46,370 nt of DNA, taken from JALZAA01 sp035938395. GTDB lineage: Bacteria > Actinomycetota > Acidimicrobiia > IMCC26256 > JACDBD01. The stretch lies in contig DASZGY010000138.1 of assembly GCA_035938395.1 (NCBI GenBank), forward strand, positions 1 to 46,370. The letters are read 5' to 3'. The position numbers and the translations under genes are program-made. Shown here one piece after another: positions 24,347 to 34,407 of the stretch. The notes under the pieces were generated by a model. That model saw only the letters and a list, made by a program, of their open reading frames with translations. It made no database searches and was not told where the DNA came from. The stretch's first letter is position 1; the number at the start of each line of letters is the position of its first letter.

Positions 24347-25144
24347 TTACGCGACGAGCTCCCCGCGTGTGACGGTGACCGCTCGACCCGCCAGGGCCGT
24401 GCGGTCGCCGTCGACGCGTACGAGCACGACGCCGCCGCGGGCCGACGCCTGGTAACCGATCAGCTCCGTCTTCCCGAGCCGTTCCGCCCAAAGAGGGCCG
24501 AGCGCGCAGTGCGCCGAGCCCGTCACCGGGTCCTCGTCGATGCCGAACTTCGGGCCGAAGCAGCGCGAGACGAAGTCGTACCTGGGATCGTCGGACCGCG
24601 CCGTGACGACCGCGATCTCGAACGCCGCCAGCCGTGCGAAGTCGGGGCTGACGGCGCGCACGGCGCTCGCGTCCGCCAGCTCCAACACCCACCCGATGCG
24701 GCCGTGCGACGCGTCTGCGGCTGCGATGCCGAGCGCGTCGAGCAGACCGGGATCGGGGTCGGCGGTGGTGACGGGATCGGCGGGGAAGTCGAGCTCGACG
24801 CCGTCACCCCGTCTCGTCGCGGTCAGCGTGCCGCTGCGGGTCTCGAACTTCGCCGGGCTCCCGCCGGCGTGGGGGTCGGTCTCCCAGAGGACGTGCGCGC
24901 TGGCCAGGGTCGCGTGGCCGCACAGGTCGACCTCGACCGTGGGCGTGAACCAGCGCAGCTCGAAGTGTCCCGGCTCGTTGGACACCAGCGGCCGTACGAA
25001 GGCGGTCTCGGACAGGTTCATCTCGGCGGCGACGGCCTGCATCCACGCCGGGTCCGCGGGCTTCTCGAGCAGGCAGACCGCGGCCGGGTTGCCGGTGAAG
25101 GGGCCGGACGCGAACGCGTCCACGTGGAAGAGCGGGGCGCGCAT
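24347..25144 (-). CDS. PhzF-family isomerase/epimerase-like protein
   Basis: A 265-residue protein with the duplicated diaminopimelate-epimerase fold of PhzF. The N-terminus FHVDAFASGPFTGNPAAVCLL is diagnostic. The catalytic Glu is E46 (NLSETAFV), with CGHATLASAHVLW and GIDEDPVTGSAHC also conserved. PhzF itself isomerises a phenazine precursor; most relatives act on unknown small molecules, and no phenazine genes are nearby. It begins 10 nt after the carboxylase gene and is probably in its operon. Confidence 0.88.
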   Translation of the reverse strand: MRAPLFHVDAFASGPFTGNPAAVCLLEKPADPAWMQAVAAEMNLSETAFVRPLVSNEPGHFELRWFTPTVEVDLCGHATLASAHVLWETDPHAGGSPAKFETRSGTLTATRRGDGVELDFPADPVTTADPDPGLLDALGIAAADASHGRIGWVLELADASAVRAVSPDFARLAAFEIAVVTARSDDPRYDFVSRCFGPKFGIDEDPVTGSAHCALGPLWAERLGKTELIGYQASARGGVVLVRVDGDRTALAGRAVTVTRGELVA

Positions 25145-25154
25145 GGACCGCGGG

Positions 25155-26954
<1,800 letters not shown>

Positions 26955-26986
26955 GGACGGCTCCTGGAGCGCCTCGACGGTGGCCG

Positions 26987-26993
26987 TATCCTA
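26987..26993. promoter_or_regulatory. Shared bidirectional -10 element (TATCCTA / TAGGATA)
   Basis: The plus strand reads TATCCT (26987-26992), seven bases before the birA ATG at 27000. The minus strand reads TAGGATA over the same bases and would start the carboxylase mRNA about 26 nt before its GTG. The divergent start codons are only 45 bp apart. Confidence 0.5.
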
Positions 26994-26999
26994 CGGGCG

Positions 27000-27734
27000 A
27001 TGCCCGAGGGCGAGCCGATCGAACCTACGCATGAGGTTCGCTGGTTCGACTCGCTCGATTCGACGAACCGCTACCTGCTCGACGAGGCGCGGCGGGGTGC
27101 GCCCGAGGGTCTCGTGGCGGTGGCCGACTTCCAGACCGCCGGGCGCGGCCGGCGAGGTCGGGAATGGGTGGCGCCACCGGGGGCGTCGCTCCTCGTCTCC
27201 GTCCTGCTGCGGCCCGCGCTCGCGCCGGAGCAGACACCGCTCGTCACGATGGCGTGCGGTGTCGCCATGGTCGACGCCGTCGCGCGCGTCGCCGGGTTCA
27301 CCCCCGTGCTCAAGTGGCCGAACGATCTCGTGGTCGGTGATCGCAAGCTGGTCGGCATCCTGGCCGAGCGTGACGGCGACGCCGTCGTCGTGGGCGCGGG
27401 CGTCAACGTCGAGTGGCGGGCGTTCCCGGCCGAGCTCGCCGAGACCGCGACCGCTTGCAATCTCGAGGCGGGTCACTCCGTCGACCGGCGCGAGCTCCTC
27501 GCTGCCTTCCTGACCGAGCTCGACCGCCGCTACGCAGATCTCGACACCGTCGTCGATGAGTACCGCGCGCGCTTGGCGACGCTGGGCCGCCGTGTCCGCG
27601 TCGTACGGCCGGACGGCGACCTCGTCGGCCGCGCCGTCGGGATCGGCGCCGCCGGCCAGCTCCAAGTCGAAATCGACGGCGGCGACGTGCGAGAGGTCAA
27701 CGTCGGCGACGTCGTCCACCTCCGGGACGCCTGA
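27000..27734 (+). CDS. birA: Biotin-[acetyl-CoA-carboxylase] ligase, monofunctional
   Basis: A 244-residue class I biotin protein ligase. The start region VRWFDSLDSTNRYLLDEARRG, the biotinyl-AMP motif GRGRRGREW, the KWPNDL motif and GAGVNVEW are all present, with a C-terminal SH3-like domain. It lacks the N-terminal helix-turn-helix of E. coli BirA, so it should not act as a repressor. Its substrate is almost certainly the BCCP domain of the divergent carboxylase. ATG 27000 is read from a leaderless transcript. Confidence 0.94.
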   Translation: MPEGEPIEPTHEVRWFDSLDSTNRYLLDEARRGAPEGLVAVADFQTAGRGRRGREWVAPPGASLLVSVLLRPALAPEQTPLVTMACGVAMVDAVARVAGFTPVLKWPNDLVVGDRKLVGILAERDGDAVVVGAGVNVEWRAFPAELAETATACNLEAGHSVDRRELLAAFLTELDRRYADLDTVVDEYRARLATLGRRVRVVRPDGDLVGRAVGIGAAGQLQVEIDGGDVREVNVGDVVHLRDA

Positions 27735-27753
27735 TCGCGTCGCTGCGATCAGG
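27730..27753. terminator. Bidirectional hairpin spanning both stop codons of birA and pabC
   Basis: CCTGATCGC and GCGATCAGG form a perfect 9-bp stem around a 6-base loop. The birA TGA lies in the left arm and the pabC TGA in the right arm. An outer TCCGG/CCGGA pair (27721-27725 and 27757-27761) may extend it. No T-run is present, as is usual for actinobacterial hairpins. Confidence 0.55.
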
Positions 27754-28594
27754 GGTCCGGAACGCGCGCGATCAGCTCGGTGAGCAGCGCGGCGAGCTTC
27801 TCGCTCGTCGGCCCCGGCGCGGCGGGCAACGCGCGGCCGTCCACCCGTCCGATCGACTGCACTTCGCGCGTCGACGACGTGAGGAACGCCTCCTCGGCGT
27901 CGGCCAACGCCGACGGATCGAGCGCGGCCTCCTCGACCGGCATGCCGTGCTCGGCGCACAACTCGAGCACGAGGGCGCGGGTGACACCGAGCAGGCAGCC
28001 GGCGTCGGCGGGCGGTGTCAGCACGACGCCGTCCCGGATCACGAACACATTCGACCCCGTCGCCTCGCAGACTTCACCACGCGTGTTGAGGAAGATCGCC
28101 TCGCCCGCGTCGCGCTCCCGTGCGTACGCGAGGGCGCGCACGTTCTCGGCGTACGAGGTGGTCTTGAGCCCCGCGACCGCGCCGCGCTCGTTGCGGCTCC
28201 ACGGGACGATCACGACGTCGACGGTCGCCGGCCACGATGTCGCCGGCGCGCTCATGACGATCACGGTCGGCGGCGCGTCGCCGCGTTCGGACCCGAGTGG
28301 CGACGGTCCACCGGTGATCGTGAGCCGGACCCGGCCCTCGGTCACGCCGTTGGCCGCGAGCACGTCGTCGACCGCGGCTCGCAGCTCCTGCGACCCCGGC
28401 GCGGTCAGCCCGAGCCCGCCGGCCGACCGAACCAGCCGCTGGTGGTGACGGGTCCACGCGAACGGGACGCCGTCGTACACGCGCAAGGTCTCGAAGACCC
28501 CGTCGCCGACGAGCAGTCCGTGGTCGAACGGCGACACGCCCGCTTCGTCGCCGGGCACGAGCTGCCCGTCGAGCCACAGGGCCGAGCCGCTCAT
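27749..28594 (-). CDS. pabC: 4-amino-4-deoxychorismate lyase
   Basis: A 281-residue fold-type IV PLP enzyme. FDHGLLVGDGVFETLRVYDG is the N-terminal signature, K144 (GLKTTSYAEN) is the PLP lysine, and EVCEATGSNVFVI holds the cofactor phosphate. D-amino-acid or branched-chain aminotransferases share the fold. Direct overlap with pabB (ATGA at 28591-28594) makes aminodeoxychorismate lyase, which releases p-aminobenzoate for folate, the best call. Confidence 0.88.
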   Translation of the reverse strand: MSGSALWLDGQLVPGDEAGVSPFDHGLLVGDGVFETLRVYDGVPFAWTRHHQRLVRSAGGLGLTAPGSQELRAAVDDVLAANGVTEGRVRLTITGGPSPLGSERGDAPPTVIVMSAPATSWPATVDVVIVPWSRNERGAVAGLKTTSYAENVRALAYARERDAGEAIFLNTRGEVCEATGSNVFVIRDGVVLTPPADAGCLLGVTRALVLELCAEHGMPVEEAALDPSALADAEEAFLTSSTREVQSIGRVDGRALPAAPGPTSEKLAALLTELIARVPDP

Positions 28595-29889
28595 CGGTGC
28601 GCTCCCGCCAGCGCCACACCGCGGACGTCGGCGAGGTCGGTGCCGGCGGCGGCGAGCAGCCGGGTGGCCTTCAGCTCCGTCTCGGCCCACTCCGCCGCGG
28701 GCTCGGAGTCGGCGACGATCCCGGCGCCGACACCCAAGCGCGTGCAACCGTCCGTGACCGTGAAGGTGCGGATGGCGACGTTGAGGTCACCCGCGTCGCG
28801 CTCGGTGTCGATCCAGCCCACCGCACCGCAATAGACGCCCCGCGGCACCGGCTCGAGATCTTCGATGATCTGCATCACGCGCGGCTTCGGCGCGCCCGTC
28901 ACCGACGCCGGCGGGAACGTCGCCCGTACCAGCGCGCCGACCCCGCTGCCGGCGCGCCGCCGCCCGCGCACGGTGCTCACGAGATGGTGCAGGCCGGGAT
29001 GGGCCTCGAGCTCGCACAACGCAGGCACGGCGACCGAGCCCGGTTGGCACACGCGGCCGAGATCGTTGCGGGCGAGGTCGACGATCATCACGTTCTCGGC
29101 GCGGTCCTTGGCGCTCGCCGCCAGCGTCGTGGGGTCGGTGGCCGTCCCCTTGATCGGGCGGGTCTCGACATCCCGTCCGCGCCACGAGAGGAAGCGCTCC
29201 GGCGACGCCGACACGACGGCCATTCCCGGAACGCCGTTCGCACGGCCGATGCGAAGGAGCGCGCCGTGCGGCGACGGGTTGCAGCGCTCGAGCGCGGCGA
29301 ACAGCGCGACGGGATCGACCGCCTGGTCGCATGTCAGGCGACGGGTGAGGTTGACCTGGTAACAGTCGCCGGCGCCGATGTGCTCGAGGATCGCCGTCAC
29401 GCGCTGCTCGAACGCGACGCGATCGAGACTCGTGTGCCAGCGCGCGAGCGCGGGCGAGGCAGACGTGCGTGCACCGTCGCGCGCCGCTTCGGCTGCCTGC
29501 GCCAACAGGCCGCGTGCTTCGCCGTCTCCGTGGAGCTCGCACCGTCCCGACGCCGGGTCGAGCACGAGTCGAGCGGGAAAGCGGGCGAGGACGAGGTCGG
29601 GGAGGGGCGACTCGTCATCGCGACCGTTCGGGTGCGGACGCGGCGATACGTGCTCGATCGCATGACCCAACTCGTAGGTCATGAACCCCGCCCACCACCC
29701 GGGTGGGAGCCCGTCGAGCGCTGTCAGCGCGTCTGCGCCGGATGCCACGCGCAACGCATCGGGCGCGGCGGCGACGACGAAGCGGGTGCCGTCCCGCACC
29801 ACGGCGGCGTCGACGGTTGCGGGAAGGGCGGAGAGCAACGCGGCAGCGCTCGAGGCACCGGCGGTCATCTGCGCCCCGGCGGGGGTCAC
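28591..29889 (-). CDS. pabB: Aminodeoxychorismate synthase component I
   Basis: About 432 residues. The chorismate-binding domain has ASPERFLS, the PabB-type motif RPIKGTATD, ENVMIVDLARNDLGRV and TFPPASVTGAPKPRVMQII. PIKGT, with its Lys nucleophile (K247 from GTG 29889), distinguishes PabB from TrpE, which has PIAGT. It makes aminodeoxychorismate from chorismate and ammonia. The glutaminase PabA is not in the window. The start is taken as GTG 29889 because a TACCCT box lies six bases upstream; ATG 29868 is the alternative. Confidence 0.9.
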   Translation of the reverse strand: MTPAGAQMTAGASSAAALLSALPATVDAAVVRDGTRFVVAAAPDALRVASGADALTALDGLPPGWWAGFMTYELGHAIEHVSPRPHPNGRDDESPLPDLVLARFPARLVLDPASGRCELHGDGEARGLLAQAAEAARDGARTSASPALARWHTSLDRVAFEQRVTAILEHIGAGDCYQVNLTRRLTCDQAVDPVALFAALERCNPSPHGALLRIGRANGVPGMAVVSASPERFLSWRGRDVETRPIKGTATDPTTLAASAKDRAENVMIVDLARNDLGRVCQPGSVAVPALCELEAHPGLHHLVSTVRGRRRAGSGVGALVRATFPPASVTGAPKPRVMQIIEDLEPVPRGVYCGAVGWIDTERDAGDLNVAIRTFTVTDGCTRLGVGAGIVADSEPAAEWAETELKATRLLAAAGTDLADVRGVALAGAHR

Positions 29890-29895
29890 GCGCGC

Positions 29896-29901
29896 AGGGT
29901 A
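29896..29901 (-). promoter_or_regulatory. -10 box (TACCCT) of the leaderless pabB-pabC operon
   Basis: On the minus strand TACCCT is followed by six bases and GTG 29889. It selects this GTG over the ATG 21 bases further in. Confidence 0.5.
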
Positions 29902-29962
29902 GCGGCGCCGCGTGCGGCCCCTTCGGTCTTTCGAGCGACCGAGGAATCGGCAGCATCGCCGG

Positions 29963-29968
29963 TAGCAT
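29963..29968 (+). promoter_or_regulatory. Probable -10 box (TAGCAT) of the LCP gene and envelope locus
   Basis: TAGCAT lies 10 bases before ATG 29979, with no ribosome-binding site. It is the first promoter candidate of the eight-gene plus-strand locus. Confidence 0.4.
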
Positions 29969-29978
29969 GGTCCGTTCG

Positions 29979-31439
29979 ATGACACGCTCGTTCCCCCGCG
30001 TCCTGCTCGGGCGCTTCGCAGTGGCGCTGGCGGTGTCCGTCCCGCTCGTCTTGGGCGGCGTGGTAGGCGTGAACGCGTTCATCGACAAGAAGATTGGCGA
30101 GATCCCCCGCGTCAAGGTCAAGACCGCAGAGAACACCGACCCGGGCCAACCGGCCAACTTCCTCCTCATCGGGTCGGACACCCGCGCGCAAGTGCAGACA
30201 CCGGAGGAGAAGGCGGCGTTCGGGGACGCCTCCAGCGAAGGGGGACAGCGCTCTGACACGCTGATGGTCATCCACGTGGACCCCGCGCAGAAGACCGGAT
30301 ATCTCGTTTCGTTCCCCCGTGACCTGGCCGTCAACGTGCCCGGGCTGGGGCAGCAGAAGATCAACGCCGCGTTCAACTCGGCCGCCGGCGGCGGGCCGCA
30401 ACGGGTGGTCGACACGATCCAGCAGAACTTCAACGTCCCGATTCACCACTACCTCGAGGTCGACTTCCAGAGCTTCAAGGGCATCGTCGATGCGATGGGC
30501 GGCGTCCCCGTCTACATCGACGCGCCGTCGAGAGACGCGCACAGCGGCTTCGAGTTCATCCCGTTCAACTTCCACCCTGGCTGCTACACCCTCGACGGCT
30601 CCACCGCGCTCAACTACGTACGGTCGCGGGGCATGGAGCAGTACGTCGACGGCCGCTGGCAGACGGATCCGCGCGGCGACCTCGGTCGCATCGATCGGCA
30701 GCAGACCTTCATGAAGCGACTCGCGACGGAGGCATTCCGGAAGTCCGTGAACAGCCTCACGACCGCGCTCGACATCGCCGACGAGACCATTCCGAAGCTC
30801 AAGGCCGACCAGGCCCTCAACAGCGACGACATCAAGAAGCTCATCACGTCGTTCCGGCGCGTCGATCCGAACGATCCGAACAGCCTCGAGATGGTGACGT
30901 TCCCGACGGTCCCCGGCGCACAGAATTCGCGCCTCGGGTCGGTCCTGGACGTGAAGCAGCCCGACGCCGACGCGGTCCTCGCTCGTCTCCGCCAGTTCGG
31001 GCCGGCTCCCGTCCAGCAGAACGGGCCGAAGCCGACCGAGATCCGCGTGCGCGTGTTCAACGGATCGGGGCAGAGCGGCCAGGCATCGCAGACGGGGACG
31101 GCGCTCCAGCAGCAGGGGTTCGTGACCGCGGGCGTCGGGAACCAATCCCGCGTGAGCGCGACCCAGATTCACTATCGCGCCGGCTCGCTCGACAAGGCGC
31201 GGGTCGTCCAGAGCTATCTCGGCGGCGTCGGCAAGCTCGTCGAAGACCAGTCGATCGTGCAGGCCGATGTCGCCGTCATCCTGGGCCAGGACTTCAAGGG
31301 CGTGACGCCGCCGCCCAACGCATCGGCTCCTGATACGGCCGCGGCCGCGCCTTCGGCACCCGCGGCGCCGGCGCCGAGCACGGCGGCGGGTGCGAAGGGG
31401 AAGGCCCCGCCGCCGCCGCCCGACCCGACGCAATGCTGA
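29979..31439 (+). CDS. LytR-CpsA-Psr (LCP) family cell-wall ligase with LytR_C domain
   Basis: A 486-residue protein. One N-terminal membrane helix (VALAVSVPLVLGGVVGVNAF) anchors an extracellular LCP domain. Conserved residues include SDTR, SDTLMVIHVD, SFPRDLAVNVPG and DGSTALNYVRSRG. A LytR_C domain follows from about residue 350 (TEIRVRVFNGSGQSGQASQT), then an Ala/Pro-rich tail ending in Cys. LCP enzymes transfer polymers from polyprenyl-pyrophosphate to peptidoglycan. In this position it likely attaches the glycan made by the genes downstream. ATG 29967 is an alternative start. Confidence 0.9.
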   Translation: MTRSFPRVLLGRFAVALAVSVPLVLGGVVGVNAFIDKKIGEIPRVKVKTAENTDPGQPANFLLIGSDTRAQVQTPEEKAAFGDASSEGGQRSDTLMVIHVDPAQKTGYLVSFPRDLAVNVPGLGQQKINAAFNSAAGGGPQRVVDTIQQNFNVPIHHYLEVDFQSFKGIVDAMGGVPVYIDAPSRDAHSGFEFIPFNFHPGCYTLDGSTALNYVRSRGMEQYVDGRWQTDPRGDLGRIDRQQTFMKRLATEAFRKSVNSLTTALDIADETIPKLKADQALNSDDIKKLITSFRRVDPNDPNSLEMVTFPTVPGAQNSRLGSVLDVKQPDADAVLARLRQFGPAPVQQNGPKPTEIRVRVFNGSGQSGQASQTGTALQQQGFVTAGVGNQSRVSATQIHYRAGSLDKARVVQSYLGGVGKLVEDQSIVQADVAVILGQDFKGVTPPPNASAPDTAAAAPSAPAAPAPSTAAGAKGKAPPPPPDPTQC

Positions 31440-31455
31440 CCCGGGCCCGGCGGTC

Positions 31456-32751
31456 ATGAGCGCGATCGCGGTCGTGGGCGGCGGGTACGTCGGGCTGACG
31501 ACAGCCGCCTGCTTCGCCCGCCTCGGCCACGACGTCGTCTGTGGTGAGGTCGACCGCGAGAAAGTCGCGCGCCTGAGCAAGGGTGAAGTGCCCGTCCTGG
31601 AGGAGGGCCTGCCCGCGCTCGTTGCCGAGGGCCTCGCTGCCCGCCGGCTCACGTTCGCGGTCGGCGCCGCCACCGCCGTACGCAGCGCGGAGTTCGTCTT
31701 CCTGTGCGTCCAGACCCCTCCGAACGATCGGGGCGCGGCGGACCTTTCCATCCTCGAGAACGCGGTGCGCGAGATCGCGCCGGTGCTGCGCCCGGGGTCG
31801 GTGATCATCAACAAGTCGACGGTGCCGGTCGGCACCGCCGCGTTCGTCGAGCGACTGCTCGGCGAGGTCGGCGTCCCTACGGGCTCTGTCGGGGTCGCGT
31901 CGAACCCCGAGTTCCTCCGCGAGGGGACCGCGGTGCGCGACTTCCTCGAACCCAATCGCGTCGTCATCGGCTGCCAGGACACCGGCGTCGCCGTGCGCGT
32001 GTCCGAGCTCTACCGAAGCCTGCGGGCGCCGATCCTCGTGACCGACGCCGCGTCGGCCGAGCTCATCAAGTACGCGTCGAACGCGTTTCTCGCCACGAAG
32101 GTGTCGTTCATCAACGAGATCGCCAACCTGTGCGAGGCGGTGAGCGCCGACGTGCGCGAGGTCGCCCTCGGCATCGGCTACGACCCGCGTATCGGGTTCG
32201 AGTTCCTCCACCCGGGCCCCGGGTTCGGCGGGTCGTGCCTGCCGAAGGACGTCGCCGCGCTCCTCCACACGTCCGGCGAGGCGGGCTACGAGTTCCGCAT
32301 GCTGGCCGCCGTGGCCGAGGTGAACGCGCTCCAGCACGGACGGATCGTCGACAAGATCCGGGCTGCCGTGCCCGCCGGGCTCGGCGGGACGCGCGTCGCG
32401 CTGTGGGGCCTCACGTTCAAGGCCAACACCGACGACCTCCGTGACTCGCCCGCTCTGGGCGTGGCTTCGACACTGCTCGCCGAGGGCGCCGAGCTCCGCG
32501 CGTACGACCCGGTCTCGGGCGAGCCGGCGAGCAATTGGTTGCCGGGCCTCGACGTCGCAGCCGACCCGTACGAGGCGTGCGCCGACGCCGATGTCGTCGT
32601 CGTGCTCACCGAGTGGGACGAGTTCCGCTGGCTCGACTTCGATCGCGTGGGTGAGCTGATGCGGGCACGCCGCATCGTCGACGCCCGCAACCTGCTCGAT
32701 CCCGCGGCCATGCGCAAGCGGGGTTTCGCCTACGAGGGCCTCGGGCGCTGA
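31456..32751 (+). CDS. ugd: UDP-glucose 6-dehydrogenase
   Basis: A 431-residue NAD-dependent sugar-nucleotide dehydrogenase. NAD binding is VVGGGYVGLTTAACF, the catalytic Lys is K205 (ELIKYASNAFLA) and the thiohemiacetal Cys is C261 (GFGGSCLPKD). GDP-mannose dehydrogenases share the fold, but the next gene, a UDP-glucuronate decarboxylase, points to UDP-glucose oxidised to UDP-glucuronate. The gene follows the LCP gene after 16 nt and overlaps the next by one base. Confidence 0.92.
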   Translation: MSAIAVVGGGYVGLTTAACFARLGHDVVCGEVDREKVARLSKGEVPVLEEGLPALVAEGLAARRLTFAVGAATAVRSAEFVFLCVQTPPNDRGAADLSILENAVREIAPVLRPGSVIINKSTVPVGTAAFVERLLGEVGVPTGSVGVASNPEFLREGTAVRDFLEPNRVVIGCQDTGVAVRVSELYRSLRAPILVTDAASAELIKYASNAFLATKVSFINEIANLCEAVSADVREVALGIGYDPRIGFEFLHPGPGFGGSCLPKDVAALLHTSGEAGYEFRMLAAVAEVNALQHGRIVDKIRAAVPAGLGGTRVALWGLTFKANTDDLRDSPALGVASTLLAEGAELRAYDPVSGEPASNWLPGLDVAADPYEACADADVVVVLTEWDEFRWLDFDRVGELMRARRIVDARNLLDPAAMRKRGFAYEGLGR

Positions 32752-33698
32752 TGCCCCGCGCCGTCGTCACCGGTGGCGCCGGGTTCCTGGGCTCGCACCT
32801 CTGCCGCGCGCTCGTGAAGCGCGGCTGGGACGTCCTCGCCGTCGACAGCCTGCTCACGGGCCGGATCGAGAACGTCGAGGATCTCCTCGACACGGCCGCG
32901 TTCCAGTTCAAGGAGCACGACGTCACGCAGTTCTTCGCGGTCGACGGTGGCGTCGACGCCGTCCTGCACTTCGCCAGCCCTGCGAGCCCTCGCGACTACC
33001 TCGAGTATCCGATCAAGACCCTCAAGGTCGGCTCGCTCGGGACGCACAACACCCTCGGTCTCGCCAAGGCCACCGGGTCCCGGTACCTGCTCGCGTCCAC
33101 GAGCGAGATCTACGGCGACCCGCAGGTCCACCCGCAGAACGAGGAGTACTGGGGTCACGTCAACCCCGTCGGTCCCCGCGGCGTGTACGACGAGGCGAAG
33201 CGCTTTTCCGAGGCGATGGCCATGGCGTATCACCGGGCGCACGACCTCGACGTCAAGATCGTGCGCATCTTCAACACCTTCGGACCCTGCCTGCGGCCCG
33301 GGGACGGGCGCGTCGTCTCGAACTTCTTGGTCCAAGCCCTCGAAGGCAAGCCCCTCACCGTCTACGGCGACGGGTCGCAGACGCGGTCGTACTGCTACGT
33401 CGACGACGAGGTGCGCGGCATCCTCGCTCTCCTCGACTCCGACTGGACCGGCCCGATGAACATCGGCAACCCGGACGAGTTCACCGTGCTCGAGCTCGCC
33501 CACACCGTGCTCGAGGTCACCGGATCCGGTTCTGAGATCGCCTTCGAATCGCTCCCCGTCGACGACCCCGTGCGGCGCCGGCCCGACATCACTCTTGCGA
33601 CAGACGTGCTCGGCTGGCGCCCCGAGGTCGACCTCCGCGAAGGTCTCGCCCTCACCTACGACTGGTTCGGGAGAGAACGTGAGCGAGGGCGGCATTAG
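32751..33698 (+). CDS. uxs: UDP-glucuronate decarboxylase (UDP-xylose synthase)
   Basis: A 315-residue extended short-chain dehydrogenase. NAD binding is TGGAGFLGSHL. FASPASPRDYLEYPIKTLKVGSLGT and STSEIYGDP are hallmarks of UXS, with the TSE glutamate E119. The Tyr-Lys pair is Y146/K150 (GVYDEAK), followed by FNTFGP. It converts UDP-glucuronate to UDP-xylose, so the ugd-uxs pair makes a pentose donor. Its ATG overlaps the ugd stop. Confidence 0.92.
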   Translation: MPRAVVTGGAGFLGSHLCRALVKRGWDVLAVDSLLTGRIENVEDLLDTAAFQFKEHDVTQFFAVDGGVDAVLHFASPASPRDYLEYPIKTLKVGSLGTHNTLGLAKATGSRYLLASTSEIYGDPQVHPQNEEYWGHVNPVGPRGVYDEAKRFSEAMAMAYHRAHDLDVKIVRIFNTFGPCLRPGDGRVVSNFLVQALEGKPLTVYGDGSQTRSYCYVDDEVRGILALLDSDWTGPMNIGNPDEFTVLELAHTVLEVTGSGSEIAFESLPVDDPVRRRPDITLATDVLGWRPEVDLREGLALTYDWFGRERERGRH

Positions 33699-34407
33699 CG
33701 ACGAGACCGCGGACCCCCGGTTCCGCAAGCTGTCGGTCATCGTCCCCGTCTTCAACGAGCGCAGCACCGTCGCGGAGATCGTGCGCCGGATGCGGTCGGT
33801 GGAGCTGCCAGTCGAGCGCGAGATCGTCGTCGTCGACGACGGCAGCGACGACGGGACCAGCGCCGTCCTGACCCAGCTGCGCGACAGCACCGTCCGCGTC
33901 ATCGCGCATCCTCAGAACCAGGGGAAGGGGGCGGCGATCCGCACCGGCCTCGAGAGCGCGACCGGTGATCTCGTGCTGGTGCAGGACGCCGACCTCGAGT
34001 ACGACCCCGAGGACTGGCCGCGGTTGCTCGCGCCCGTCCTCAAGGGCCGCGCGCGAGTCGTCTACGGCTCGCGCTTCACCGGCGAACGTCGCAACATGCT
34101 GTTCCTGCACTGGGTCGGCAACCGGTTCCTGTCACTCGTCACCAACGTGCTCTACAACAGCACACTGTCCGACATGGAGACGTGCTACAAGCTGTTCGAC
34201 CGCCGCGTGCTCGACGGCATTCGACTCCATGCCGACGGGTTCGACTTCGAGCCCGAGTTCACGGCCAAGGTGCTCCGGCGCGGCATCCGCATCTACGAGG
34301 TCCCGATCTCGTACGCCGGTCGCGAGCTGAGCGAAGGCAAGAAGATCACCTGGCAAGACGGCGTCACCGCCCTGTGGACGCTCGTGAAGTACCGGTTCGT
34401 CGACTAG
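33679..34407 (+). CDS. GT2 glycosyltransferase, polyprenyl/dolichyl-phosphate sugar synthase type
   Basis: A 242-residue GT-A enzyme. It has KLSVIVPVFNERSTVAEIV, VVDDGSDDGTS and the metal-binding QDADLEYDPED, then GSRFTGERR and YNSTLSDMETCYKLF. This is the DPM1/GtrB-like pattern that loads a sugar onto a polyprenyl phosphate. No membrane helix is present. GTG 33679 lies inside the end of uxs with GGGAGAG just upstream, so the two are coupled. Confidence 0.9.
   Translation: MSEGGISDETADPRFRKLSVIVPVFNERSTVAEIVRRMRSVELPVEREIVVVDDGSDDGTSAVLTQLRDSTVRVIAHPQNQGKGAAIRTGLESATGDLVLVQDADLEYDPEDWPRLLAPVLKGRARVVYGSRFTGERRNMLFLHWVGNRFLSLVTNVLYNSTLSDMETCYKLFDRRVLDGIRLHADGFDFEPEFTAKVLRRGIRIYEVPISYAGRELSEGKKITWQDGVTALWTLVKYRFVD

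Noticed and set aside
28597..29982. Plus-strand open frame of 461 codons
   Set aside because: It is antisense to pabB, which carries diagnostic motifs; the plus frame has none.
31441..31450. CCGGGCCCGG palindrome between the LCP and ugd genes
   Set aside because: Ten bases of pure G/C in this composition is weak evidence, and the genes are 16 nt apart within one operon.
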